DNA of 64,000 bases from Sindora glabra (taxonomy: Eukaryota; Streptophyta; Magnoliopsida; Fabales; Fabaceae): the NCBI GenBank assembly GCA_020226215.1, contig CM035236.1:62336268-62400267 (forward strand), read 5' to 3'. Positions 46,800-58,078 of this stretch are shown one piece after another. A program made the translations under genes and the position numbers. Numbering within the stretch: the first letter of the stretch is position 1; each line of letters starts with the position of its first letter. The notes beneath the pieces are model-generated. The model searched no databases, had not been told where the DNA came from, and saw only the letters and a list, made by a program, of their open reading frames with translations.

Positions 46800-47786
46800 A
46801 GGTAAGAGAGTTGAAGAGAGGAACACATTCAGATTATACACAGCTGAACAGAAAATAGCCTTCTTCTTCCTCTAGCTCTCTTTGTTCTTCATCAATGGAA
46901 GCCTAAATTTGTGGTTGATCCAAGGAGTTGAGGCTCTCTTCTTGAGGATTATGAGATCATGATTTGTGATGTTGACTTTTCTTAATTAATTTTCTTCTTT
47001 CCATATTTACTTATGCTGAATTATTAAGATTGCTTGTGTTAGATATTAATGCGATATAATTAATATTCTTCCTTGTGATTTCTAATTTCTTTATTATTTT
47101 GTTGATGAATTATGGTTGGTAAATCACATTTCACACATAGGGTCAGAGGGTTGAGAGGTTAATTTGGAGGTTTCTAGTTTAATTTTTCAATGTAACCAAA
47201 TTCTATCATTAAATCAGTTTTGATATAGCGGTTGCTTAATCGATCAATTTTAATTAATCAAATCCTAGGCGGTTGTCTAATGTAGAATTCATGGATTATT
47301 ACAAGGGGTCAAGAATTAATTAGAAAAATTCAAATCCTAATTAATCTATGATTAATCCAATTTAGGGCTCTCAATTTCCTTGAATCAACTATTTGATTCC
47401 ATTGAGTTTCTTTCAATTTTACTTCTACTTTGCTTTTATTTTATGCTTATTTATTTCATTTCTTATACTTTAATTTCATGTAGCCAACCCTTCCTAATTC
47501 TACATTCTATTATTGCAAAATTACATAAACAACATATAGCATATATTGCATTTTGTTTCTGTAACAGTATTCTATTTTGTTACACTGCATTATGTTTGCA
47601 TTAGTTCTTCACATTTTCATTGCATAAATAACTCAATAATTATGCATATATTATTAGAAAATCATTTAGAAAAGATAAAATCAAAGGATCATTAGGGGTA
47701 TGACTAGTTGTGCCACTATACAACATTATTTTTTAGCAATCAGTTTTAATATAATTTTAGTGCATTGTAGTGTGCACATCAACCAT

Positions 47787-48761
47787 CCTTCCTAATTCAA
47801 GGTAATTGAAGTTAAGGACCTTATAATCTCACTCTGCATTGGATGCAAAAAGACTGTTGAGAAAGGATTGTGAAGGTTTCTTAGCAATGATAAGAGATAT
47901 TGAATCATAAGAAAAAAAACTTGAAGAAGTTCCTATAGTGAAAGAATTTAGTGATATTTTTCTTAATGAGTTACTCGGTTTACCTCTAGAAAAAGAGATT
48001 GAATTTTGCATTGATTTGGTTCCAAGCACACAACCCATCTCTATATCTCTATACTGTATAGCTCTTATAGAATTAAAGGAATTAAAAGATCAATTGAAGG
48101 ATTTACTAGATAAAGGTTTCATTCCTCCGAGTACTTCTCCATGGGGTGCTCTTATACTTTTTCTTAAGAAGAAAGATAGTTTGTTGCGATTACATATTGA
48201 TTATCAGCAATTGAACAAGGTGACTATATGCAACAAATACACTTTACCCTGTATGGATGATTTATTTTATTAACTCTAAGGTGCTTAATATTTTTCAAAG
48301 ATAGATCTTCGTTCAGGGTACCATTAGTTGATGTTTAGAAAGAAGGATATTCCTAAGATAACATTTAGGACTTGTTATGGGCATTATGAGTTCTTGGTAA
48401 TGTTTATTCATTTAACAAATGCTTCAGCCATATTCATGGTTTGATAGGGTGTTCAAGCCTTTTCTTGATCAATTTATTATTATGTTCATATATGATATCT
48501 TGGTATATTCCAAAAGTAAGAAAGAACATGAGCAACACTTGAGAATTATTTAGCAAACCTAGAAGGATCAGTGGTTGTATGCAAAATTCTCAAAATGTAA
48601 GTTTTAGTTGAATAATGTGACCTTCCTAGGATATGTTGTTTTAAAGAATGACATCCAAGTGGACCCGAAGAAAATTGAGGAAGTGCAACATTGGCCAAGG
48701 CTAACTTCAACTATGGAGATTCATAACTTCTTAGGTTTAGTAGGTTACTATTGCTGACTTG
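47787..48761 (+). pseudogene. gypsy reverse transcriptase remnant
   Basis: The longest open part is 47,938-48,273, from VKEFSDIFLNELLGLPLEKE to IDYQQLNKVTICNKYTLP. This is the conserved fingers and palm entry of Ty3/gypsy RT. The palm continues in other frames (KIDLRSGYH near 48,300). The catalytic box at about 48,485-48,508 reads FIYDILVY, where family members have F-I-D-D: the first aspartate is lost. Stops and frameshifts follow. The enzyme would be dead by active-site loss alone. Confidence 0.85.
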
Positions 48762-49526
48762 TCAAAGATTTTTGTAAGATAACAGCCTTGCTAACTACAT
48801 TGACACACAAGAATATGAAGTTCCAATGGTCAGATATTTGTGAAAAGAGCTTCCAAAGGCTCAAATCTTATTTAACTATAGCTCTAGTGTTAGCTCTACT
48901 AATGGGATCAAGTGGTTGCATAGTGTATTGTGATGCTTCAAGGATTAGGCTTAGTTGCGTCGTAATGCATCATAGATGAGTTATTACTTATGCTTCTAAG
49001 CAACTTAAGAAACATGAAGAAAATTATCAAGGATTTTTCCAAGATAACAGCCTTATTAACTAAGTTAACACACAAGAATATGAAGTTCCAATAGTCAAAT
49101 ATTTGTGAAGAAAGTTTTCAAAGGCTTAAATTTTGTTTGCTTAGAGCTTTGGTGTTAACTTTATTATCTGGATTAGGTGGTTGCATAATGTATTGTGATG
49201 CTTCAAGGATTGGGCTTGTTTGTGTTTTAATGCAGCATGGATAAGTTATTGCTTATGCTTCTAGGCAACTCAAGAAACATGAACAAAATTACCCCATCTA
49301 TGATTTAGAAATGGTAGCAATTATGTTTGCCCTTAAGATTTGGAGGCACTATCTTTATGGTGACACTTGTAAGATTTTTACTAAGCATAAAAGTCTTAAA
49401 TACTTATTTGAGCAAAGAGATCTTAACCTTAAACAAAAGAGGTGGATGGAGTTACTCAAGGATTATGATTGCACAATCTTGTATCATCTAGAAAAGGCCA
49501 ATATGGTTACAAATGCTTTGAGTAGG
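48762..49526 (+). pseudogene. gypsy RNase H with internal tandem duplication
   Basis: Two similar copies of the domain's first part occur: 48,762-49,026 and 49,027-49,291, beginning 'tcaaagatttttgtaagata' and 'tcaaggatttttccaagata'. Each encodes a SDICEKSFQRLKS-like then VYCDASRIRLS-like block (the D of CDAS is the RNase H catalytic aspartate). The 265-bp period shifts frame. The second copy continues to 49,526 through MVAIMFALKIWRHYLYGDTC, then FTKHKSLKYLF and ANMVTNALSRK. The Athila-type element then interrupts. Confidence 0.85.
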
Positions 49527-49531
49527 AAGTT

Positions 49532-51176
49532 TGATGAGAAAAATATTTATTATTTTATTTTTTTCCATATTTTATGTCTCTTAGGTGTTACATTTGCTTA
49601 ATAATACATTTGCTTAATTTCACTTATTAAGCCTTGTTTTATAAATCATGGTCAATTTTACAATATTGTGAATTTATCCTATAAATGCTGGATTTTGATA
49701 GTTTTTCTATTTTTCAATCATATCTTGGGCTCTAAATGTTGAATTGAGGAAAACTTTATATTTCTGGAAAGCTAAAAGAGAGAACTACAACTTTTATATT
49801 TTGTTCAAGCCTAGTTCAAGCATTTTGAAGGTCATATATGGCTGAGAAGTTGAGGTCGTGTCTTTGTCCTAACTGAACTTATTTTTATAATTAGGCCATA
49901 TCTGGAGTGATGGTGGTCTGATTAACTTGAAACCAGTGTCCAAATTCTTACAAGCCTACAAGTATGATATTTATAGGTTTTCCAAATTACATTGATTTTG
50001 TAGTTAAAATCTGGTTCGAAGTCAGACCCACGGGAGTTCATTGATTTATCTGATGGACTTAATTGACTTGTAACAAATAGGTCTAGGCTTCTAAAAATTA
50101 GAAAAGCCTTATGATTGTAATCTTAAGAGTCATACAATCTTAGTCCAATAGGGTTTTAGCTTAATTAGGTCAAATAAATAGGTCAAAGACTTAGACTTTA
50201 GACTTTACACACAGATTCAACAATAGAGTTTTTTTTTTCTTTTCTATTTTCTTGTTTTCCAGCCATGGAAGGCTAAAGACTTTTAGTTGATTCAAGAATT
50301 ATGAAGCTCTTCTCTCCAAGGATTATAAGATTTTGATTAGTAATGTTGAATTCCTCTTGTTAATTTTCCTCTTTCTCTAATTATTTATGCTGAATTATTA
50401 AAATTGCTTGTGTTACGTGTTGATTTGGTATAATTGATACTCAATCTTGTGATTCCTATTTTTGAATGTGAAATTATGGTTAGTTAATCATGGTTTTACA
50501 TGTTAGGATAGAAGGTTAGGGAATTACTTTAATTGTATTTGATCTAATTTTCTAAATCAACTTAATTCTATCTATAAGTCAATTTCGATCTAGTTTCGAG
50601 ATTATGGTAGTTGTTTAATTCATCTTCTAATCTTAATTGACTAAACTTTAGGTCATTGTCTAGCGTAGGATTCATGGATTATTATAAGGGTTTTGGGTAA
50701 TCCAAGATTCAAAAATCAATTAGAACAATCAAATATTTTATGATTTAGGATTAATCCATATTAAGAGCTATCATATCCTTGAATCAGCTACATTTCATTT
50801 ATTGAATTCTCTTAGTTTACTTATTGTTTTACTTCTATTTTGTGCTTGTTTATTTCATTGTTAACATTTTAATTTTGAGCAACCACCCAAAATTCTACAT
50901 TCTATTATTGCATAATATCTTATACAACATTCAACGTATTAGTTCTATTTTTGCATAGTATTCTGTTCCATTGCATTTTTATACTGTTTACATTAGTTTT
51001 TCTCATTTTTATTGCATCAATAACTTAACTATTGTTTAGATATTGTTAGAAAATCATTTATAAAAGATAAAATCAAAAGGATTACTAAGGGTATGACCTA
51101 ATTGTGCCACTATATAGCATTATACTTTCAGTACACCAATTTTGATTAATTTTGGTGCATTGCGACGTGTATATTA
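49532..51176 (+). repeat. 5' LTR of the Athila-type element
   Basis: 1,645 bp, starting TGATGAGAAAAATATTTATT and ending GTGTATATTA (eroded from the TGCACATCA form of the 3' copy). Many base differences separate it from the 3' LTR, so the insertion is old. Confidence 0.92.
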
Positions 51177-51181
51177 AATTT

Positions 51182-51199
51182 TGGTGTCATTGTCAAGGA
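51182..51199 (+). promoter_or_regulatory. Athila-type primer-binding site
   Basis: tggtgtcattgtcaagga follows the 5' LTR by five bases. It is a decayed form of the tggcgccgttgccgggga phrase used by Athila-type elements. Confidence 0.8.
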
Positions 51200-51855
51200 T
51201 CCTCTTGAATTTATCTCTTCATACATATTTCTAGCAATATATTATACAATTCTGCAAGCATTCTAGTTAGTCATTACATTTGTAGTTGTGTTTCCTACAT
51301 TTTACAATAACTATAATTTTTTTACATTTTCTTGTATTTCATTGCATTCTTTGTTTCCTTATCTTACATTTACCTCAGTTCATCATATTTTATCATAATA
51401 AACATCATCAAACATTGAAACAAGGGTTTTTTATCCAAGAAACCCGATTGTACACAATTTTGCACTCATACCCCCTAGTTCAACACCTTAGTCTCACTAG
51501 CTCCGATTGAATTAAAATTTTTACAAGAGCTAAATTTCATTTTTCTCATTAAATATCATTAGCCTTTAGCTTGTGATGTGCCCTATTTTTTTTGGCCAAA
51601 TTTTACTATTTTAACCATTTTTCTAATTTTTTAAGACTTTTATTGTATTTTTAGATTCCACATGGTTATAGAAGACTTTTTGTTATGCTCCCATAATTTT
51701 TAAAAATGTTTAGATAGGTTAATTATATATTTTTAGGTTGATTTTTCATTGTTCTTTTGCATTTTGGTGTTTTGGTGTTCTTATAGTTCTGTCTAGTGTA
51801 GTTTTTTTGTAATGCTGTATAGTGGTAGTGTATAACTAGGAGTAGTGTTGCTAAA

Positions 51856-53640
51856 TTGTGTGATTTTGATTTTGAAATAGATAAGAAATTTTATTCCCTT
51901 CGTAGAAGTAAAAATACAAATAATTACCTTTTTAACCTTCATTCTACACCTTTAAATAATTCTAAATACATGGCAAACAACAATAGAACTTTAAAGGAAT
52001 TGGCTGCCTTTGATGTTACATATCAACCATTAGGCAACTAATATCCTAAATTAGATGCTAACTTTGAGCTCAAATCTAGTTTAATACACTTGCTTCTAAG
52101 ATTTCGTGGTCCTTGCAGGTGAAGATCCACATGAACACTTGAAAGAGTTTCACATGGTTTGCTCTATTATAAAGCATAAGGCATCTAAGAAGATCATATT
52201 AAATTGAGAGCATTCCCTTTCTCCCTAGCTAATGCAACTAAGGATTAGCTATACTACCTGCCACCTAGTTCTATCATTTGTTGGGCTGATATGAAGTAAC
52301 TCTTCTTGGAGAAGTTCTTCCCTACAATCTAAAGCTACTGCCATAAGAAAAGAGATTTGTGGCATTAGGCAAATGAGTGGTAAAACATTATATGAGTAAT
52401 AGGAAAGATTCAAGAAGTTGTGCTAGCTGTCCACACCACCAAATTAGGGAGCAACTCCTTATCTAAATTTTTATGAAGGACTTCTTCCTATGGATAGGAG
52501 CATGATTAATGTTGTAAGTGGTGGAGCTTTAATGGATAAAGCACCTATGGTAATAAGAGATTTAATTACAAACATAGCAGTAAAATCATAGTAGTTTAGA
52601 ACAAGAATTATGGTTGCTACAACCAAAGGCATGAATGAGCTGAATTTTGCCAATTCAAATTAGCAAAGATTAGAAAATAGGTTGGATGAACTGACTATTT
52701 TAGTGAGGTAAATGGCTATAGGACAACAGCAATGAATTCCTACTCCTCCTGCTAGAGTTTGTGGCATTTGCTCTTACCCAACTCATTTAACAGACTGCTA
52801 TCCAACATGATAAGATGATGAATGCCTTCCTTTTCCAGTATATGCAGTAGCTATCTTCCCTCGAAAGCCACAATTTCAGCAACAAAACTAGTACCAATCC
52901 TAGTAACCACATATCAACTAGTTCCAGCAGCAATATAATTAGTATGCTAGTTGGAGAAATAACCAGAATTTTAGGTATGACAATAATTCAAGTTAGTATC
53001 ATCTTGCTGCATATACTAGAATGCAACTAAATGTTGCTTCTAAACTAGAAACAAACTCATCTTCCTTTAAGCTAACATTTGAAAAGTTGGTTAACCAAAT
53101 GACAGCTAATAACTTATAGTTCCGGTAGAGAGCAGAAGCCACCATGATGAATTTATAAACATAAATAGGCCAATTGACTTCTGCATTAAATGAGCTTAAG
53201 GCATAAGGTCCTTCTAGCTAACTATCTTTCAACAATGCAAGAAATAAGAAAGTGGTGAATGTAATCATGCTAAGAAGTGGCAAGCAAGTGGATACACCAG
53301 AATTAAGCCATGCTCTAACAAGTGATCAACTAATAAGCCATATACTAGAGAAAAGCACTCAACTAGAAGGTGACAACTAAAACCAACTATATTAGAACTA
53401 ACAAAAACAAGTAGAACAAAAAAATCAGAATGAACCAGAAAAAGAAAAATTAAGAAGCAATCAAGCAGAAATAAGCAATCAACTAGGAAGCAGGAACAAA
53501 CCAGAAGATAAAATTCAAAAGCAACCAGTAAAATAGTAAAAAGATAATGACAGTGAGGTAAACTCTTTCCCTATCCCCTTTCCTTTTCAAAATAGAAGAC
53601 TTTTTCATAAAAAGAAAAATGAAGATGAAAACTAGATTTT
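51856..53640 (+). pseudogene. Athila-type gag remnant
   Basis: The first open stretch (51,856-52,041) has the basic start of Athila gag (MCDFDFEIDKKFYSLRRSKN) and then ANNNRTLKELAAFDVTYQPL. After a stop it continues YPKLDANFELKSSLIHLLLR and, in shifting frames, LRAFPFSLANATKDLYYLPP-like wording near 52,205-52,265. The region 52,780-53,540 is Gln/Asn/Lys-rich, as in the family's C-terminal gag. More than a dozen stops. It would be a capsid precursor in an intact element. Confidence 0.8.
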
Positions 53641-54230
53641 AGAGTGACTTAGAAAAATAGAAATTAACATACCTTTACTAAATTTGATAAAAACAAGTTC
53701 CAAAGTATGCTAACTTCTTGAAAATTTTATGCATTAATAAAAGAAAATTAAAGGTAGATGAGAAAATAAGTAAGGCAAATATATTTGCAATCATTCAAAG
53801 AAAACTACTAAAAAAATGCAAAGATCTAGGCACATTTATAATTCCATGCAGCATAAGGAAAATTAAAATAAAGCATCCCATGTTAGGTTTAGGAGCATCC
53901 ATAAATGTCATGCCTCTTTCTATTTCTAATGCTTTGAATTTAGGAGTTTTGAAAGAAATAAGGGTTGTTATTTAATGAGCCAATAGATCTAACATCTATC
54001 CCTTGGAAATTATTGAAGATATTTTAGTACAGGTTGATGGATTATTATTTCCATCAAATTTTTACATTTTGAAGATGGAAAATAAGGATTCAAGCATTCA
54101 TCCACCAGTCATTCTTGGCTAGCCTTTTTTCAAGATAGCAAAAACTATAATTAATGTTTAAGATGGAACATTAACTATGGAGTTTGATGGTGTTATAGCC
54201 AAGTTTGATATTTTAAAGATATGCATGATA
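53641..54230 (+). pseudogene. Athila-type protease remnant lacking its catalytic aspartate
   Basis: The open stretch 53,718-53,975 reads KLLKKCKDLGTFIIPCSIRK, then HPMLGLGASINVMPLSISNA. The family motif at this point is D-L-G-A-S-I-N; here the aspartate codon is Gly (G-L-G-A-S-I-N), which removes the catalytic residue. Downstream wording in other frames (FHQIFTF, 'VILG' near 54,110, LTMEFDGV near 54,173) matches the rest of the aspartic protease. No reverse transcriptase follows. Confidence 0.8.
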
Positions 54231-56410
54231 ACTTTATATCATTTCTTAGCCTTTTGAAGCTTTTAGTGCATGATTCTCCTCATTCTATTTCTGTTATTTC
54301 TACTGTTTCTGATTTGCACATTTCTATATCTAATTCTATTGGTTTCAATTATGCTATTTCTAATTTTGTTATGCACCATTCAGATTTACATGTTAATTCT
54401 ATCTATGATGAATTACTTACTAAGTTTCTTGAATTTTCTAACTTTATGAATTGTGTTGATAGCTATGAATGCACTTGAAAGATGGTGCTATTAAGTTTTC
54501 CATTTGTGCTAAAATTTCTGCATTTTTAGATAAAAATAATAGTGTTCATTCAAAAATTATAGAAAAATAAAATGATGATGGAGACATTTCACTTTCACAA
54601 GAACAAGAAAAAGAAAAGGAGTGTTTTTACATTGATTCTTCTCACCATTTTGTTGATCATGTTGAATTTATTTTATCAAATGATTTTAAGCATTAAAGCA
54701 AAGATAAATTAAGAATAGCACTTTAAGAACTTATGGTGGATGATTCTAAACTCCAAATTACCTCTTTCATAGATGATCTAAAGCTTGGTAAATTGAAAGC
54801 AAAGGAGGTAACTAATACTCATGTAGATCTTGGGTGAAGAATACAACATGATGTCTAGCCAATGATATTAAAAAAGGAACTTCTTGGAAGGCAACCCAAA
54901 CAATTTAGATGTGCTTTCTTTTATCCTTCTCTTTTATTTTTCATGTCCTTTATCATTCTTAATGTTATTCTTAATGATATCGATATGTTTTACATTGAGA
55001 ACAACGTAAAATTTAAGTGTGTGGGGGGGGGGAAACTTTTAGGATTTACTTTATATTTTATGTTTTTTTTAAATGCTTTTTGTGCTTATTAATTTTATAC
55101 TTTCAAAAAATTAAAAAATTAAAAAATTAAAAAAAAATATTTTTCATGTAATTTTGAGTCATTTTTAGTTGCTTTCTATAGATGGCGATTTTGCATTTTC
55201 ATGAGTAAGATTTAATTAAAGTCAAATAGGATTCATAACATAATTGAATGAATGATTTTATTTCTTGAAATTAATTAATATAATGATGGATTTTGAATTA
55301 GTATATTCAACTTGGTAGCATAACCTACCTTATGAGATTTTAAGCCTTTTGTTGAAAATTCATGCTTTGATATTATCTTGTCTTTCCTTCTTATGTGATG
55401 TTCTTTCATAATTTTTTTCTCTAGAACTTGCTTTGAATCTCTTTGAAATTATATTTTGCACATGCATGGACAAACAAGATTAAAACATTCTTTCTTTATT
55501 TAACTAGAGTCATAAAGCCAACCTTGAAATTTTTACCTTTGTTAAGCCCCTTTAACTTTTATTGCCTTTTCTTTGTTAATTAACCCATAAGCATATTATT
55601 CTAATGAAAAACTAATGTCTTTACCTAACCTCACGGATTAGTAGAGCATTTGAATTTTTATAAGATGGACTCTTAAATAAGTGTGGGGGTGTGTGAGTTT
55701 ATGTATTGTCAAAAGTTATCATCAAAGGTTAGTTAAAAAAAAAGAAAAAAATCAATCAACGTTAAAAAATGAAAAATGAAAAAAAGAAGAAGAAGAAGAA
55801 GAAGAAAAGTAAAAAAAATGAAAATAAAAATAAAGGAATAAATTGAATTGAAAAAATAAAAAGAGAAAAATAAAAAAAAATTAAAGAAGTTGATAAGTAT
55901 CAGTTTGAATTTAGTTTGATATGTTAAGTTGTAATAGTTTATGATTTGCCTATATGTTTTTTTATTCAAGTGCTCTATTGATTTTTATGGTTTCTAACCT
56001 TCCACATCCTTATTTCTCCTTCCTTTTTCCTTAACCCCATTACAACCATGAATAAAGTCCTTTTAATTTATGTTATGCATGTGATTTAAGTAGTAAAGAT
56101 TAGATGATTAACAAGCTTATGGTAAAAAATTTTATGGAATGAACTTGAGTAAAACACTTAATCTTAAACACTTGAGACTTGGAAAGAAAAGTTTGTGAGA
56201 ATTTACTAATTTGGTCTACTCTTTTTGAATGAAGTTGTTATGTTGGTTAAGTTTCAAGTTTGTCAAGATTTTTTTTCATAATGTGTTATGTTTCTTGCCG
56301 GCTTTAGTTGGTTCTTGCTTGTCATTTGTGATTTTGAAGTTTTTAGAAAGTAAAGTCTTTTGTGTTTTAGTTTTGAATAAAGTTTTATCTTACTCGAGGA
56401 TATACAAAGG
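54231..56410 (+). other. Post-pol spacer of the Athila-type element
   Basis: The phrase 'gatgtctagccaatgatatt' then 'ttcttggaaggcaaccca' (54,847-54,899) is the landmark that follows the last ORF in Athila-type elements. Two G-rich tracts, 'aagtgtgtgggggggggg' (about 55,015-55,032) and 'aagtgtgggggtgtgtg' (about 55,679-55,695), resemble the real PPT. A purine-rich A/G stretch spans 55,735-55,880; the open frame opposite it (poly-Phe) is a composition artefact. No ORF is supported. Confidence 0.7.
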
Positions 56411-56427
56411 ATAAGTGTGGGAGAATT
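56411..56427 (+). promoter_or_regulatory. Polypurine tract of the Athila-type element
   Basis: ataagtgtgggagaatt lies directly before the 3' LTR start TGATGAG and matches the aagtgtggggga form of the family. Confidence 0.8.
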
Positions 56428-58073
56428 TGATGAGAAAAATATTTACTATTTTATTTTTTCATATTTTATTTCTCTTAGATGTTACATTTGCTTAATTTCA
56501 TTAATTAAGCCTTTTTTTATAAATTGTGGTGAATTTTACAATATTGTGAATTTATTCAATAAATGCTGGATTCTGATACTATTTTTATTTTTTAATCATA
56601 TCATAGGCTTCGAATGTTGGATTGAGGAAAATTTATATTTTTGAAAAGTTAAAAGAGAGAACTATAAATTTTATGTTTTGATCCAAGCCCAGTTTAGACG
56701 TTCTGAAGGTCATATATGGCTGAGAAGTTGAGATTATGTCTTTGTCCCAGCTGAACCTGTTTCTATAATTGGGCCATATATGGAGCTATAGTGTTCCAAT
56801 TAACCTGAAACTAGTGCGAAAATTCTCACAAGACAAAATCCTACAAGTTTAATGTTTATAAGCTTTTCAAATTACACTGATTTCGTGGTTAAAATCTAGT
56901 TGGAAGTCAAACCTACGAGAGTTCACTAATTTATCTAATGGATTTAATTGACTTGTAACAAATAAGTACAAGCTTCTAAAAATTAGAAAGGCCTTATAAT
57001 TATAATCTTAGGAGTCATACAATCCTAGTCCAATAGGTTTTTGCTTAATTAGATCAAATAAATATGGCAGAGACTCATTAGACTTTAAACTTTCCATACA
57101 AACTCAACAAGAGAGTTCTTTTTCTTTTTTTCTATTTTCTTGTTTTCAAGCCATGGAAGGCTAAAGACTCTTTGTTGATTTAAGGATTGTGAAGCTCTTC
57201 TTTTCAAGGATTATGAGATCTTGATTAGTAATGTTAATTTCCTCCTATTGATTTTCCTCTTTTTCTAATTGTTTATGTTGAATTATTGAAATTGCTTATG
57301 TTAAGTGTTAATTTGGTATAATTGGTACTCAATCTTGTGATTTCTAATCTTTGCTATTTGAATGTGGAATTATGATTAGTTAATCATAGTTTTACATGTT
57401 AGGACAGAGGGTTAGGAGATTACTTCAATGCTATTTAATTTGATTTCCTAAATTAATTGAATTTTATCTATAAGTTAATTTCAATCTAGTTCCAAGATTA
57501 TGGTAGTTGCTTAATTCATCTTCTAATCTTAATTGACTAAACCTTAAGCAGTTGTCTAGCATAGGATTCAAGGATTATTATAGGGGTTTCAAGTAATCCA
57601 ATGTTGAAAAATCAACTAGAATATTGAAATATCTTGTGATATAGGATTAATCCATATTAAGAGCTATCATATCCTTGAATTGGCTGTATTTGGTATATTA
57701 AATTCTTTCAGTTTACTTACTATTTTACTTCTATTTTTTGCTTGTTTATTTTATTGGTATCATTTTAATTTCATGTAACTATCCCCCAATTCTACATTCT
57801 ATTATTGCATAATCTCTTATACTACATTCAGTATATTGGTTCTATTTTGGCATAGTATTATGTTCCATTGCATTTTCATACTATTTGCATTAGTTTTGCT
57901 CATTTTCACTACATTAATAACTTAACTATTGTGTAGATATTGTTAGGAAATTATTTAGAAAAGATAAAATTAAAAAGATCACTAGGGGTATGATATGGTT
58001 GTGCCATTATACAACATTATGCATTTAGCACACCAATTTTGATTAATTTTAGTGCATTGCAACATGCACATCA
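56428..58073 (+). repeat. 3' LTR of the Athila-type element
   Basis: 1,646 bp, starting TGATGAGAAAAATATTTACT and ending CATGCACATCA. Collinear with 49,532-51,176 and with the solo LTR at 44,507-47,781. Confidence 0.92.
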
Positions 58074-58078
58074 AAGTT

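Larger units (their letters stand above)
44507..47781 (+). mobile_element. Athila-type solo LTR, TSD ACCAT, itself interrupted
   Basis: The LTR starts TAATGAGAAAAATATTTACT (a TGATGAG start mutated at the second base) and ends GTGCACATCA. It is flanked by accat at 44,502-44,506 and 47,782-47,786. It aligns along its length with the LTRs at 49,532-51,176 and 56,428-58,073 once the copia-like LTR at 44,871-46,524 is taken out, which leaves about 1,616 bp. No internal region remains, so it arose by LTR-LTR recombination after insertion into the gypsy protease/RT spacer. Confidence 0.92.
49532..58073 (+). mobile_element. Athila-type gypsy element without reverse transcriptase or integrase
   Basis: Complete in structure: 5' LTR 49,532-51,176, PBS 51,182-51,199, gag and protease remnants, long 3' spacer, PPT 56,411-56,427 and 3' LTR 56,428-58,073, flanked by perfect aagtt at 49,527-49,531 and 58,074-58,078. 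The host gypsy ORF resumes directly after the second aagtt. Between the protease remnant (ends about 54,230) and the post-pol spacer (from about 54,840) only about 600 bases occur, with no RT, RNase H or integrase sequence. It is thus a gag-only, non-autonomous element (TR-GAG/LARD-like) that needed another element's enzymes, or it lost pol later by deletion. Confidence 0.9.

Noticed and set aside
51286..51510. 74-codon hydrophobic plus-strand frame
   Set aside because: It lies in the untranslated leader between the Athila-type PBS and gag, is AT-biased, and resembles no protein.
55733..55969. 78-codon Phe-rich minus-strand frame, possible membrane peptide
   Set aside because: Composition artefact opposite an A/G-rich tract in the Athila-type spacer.
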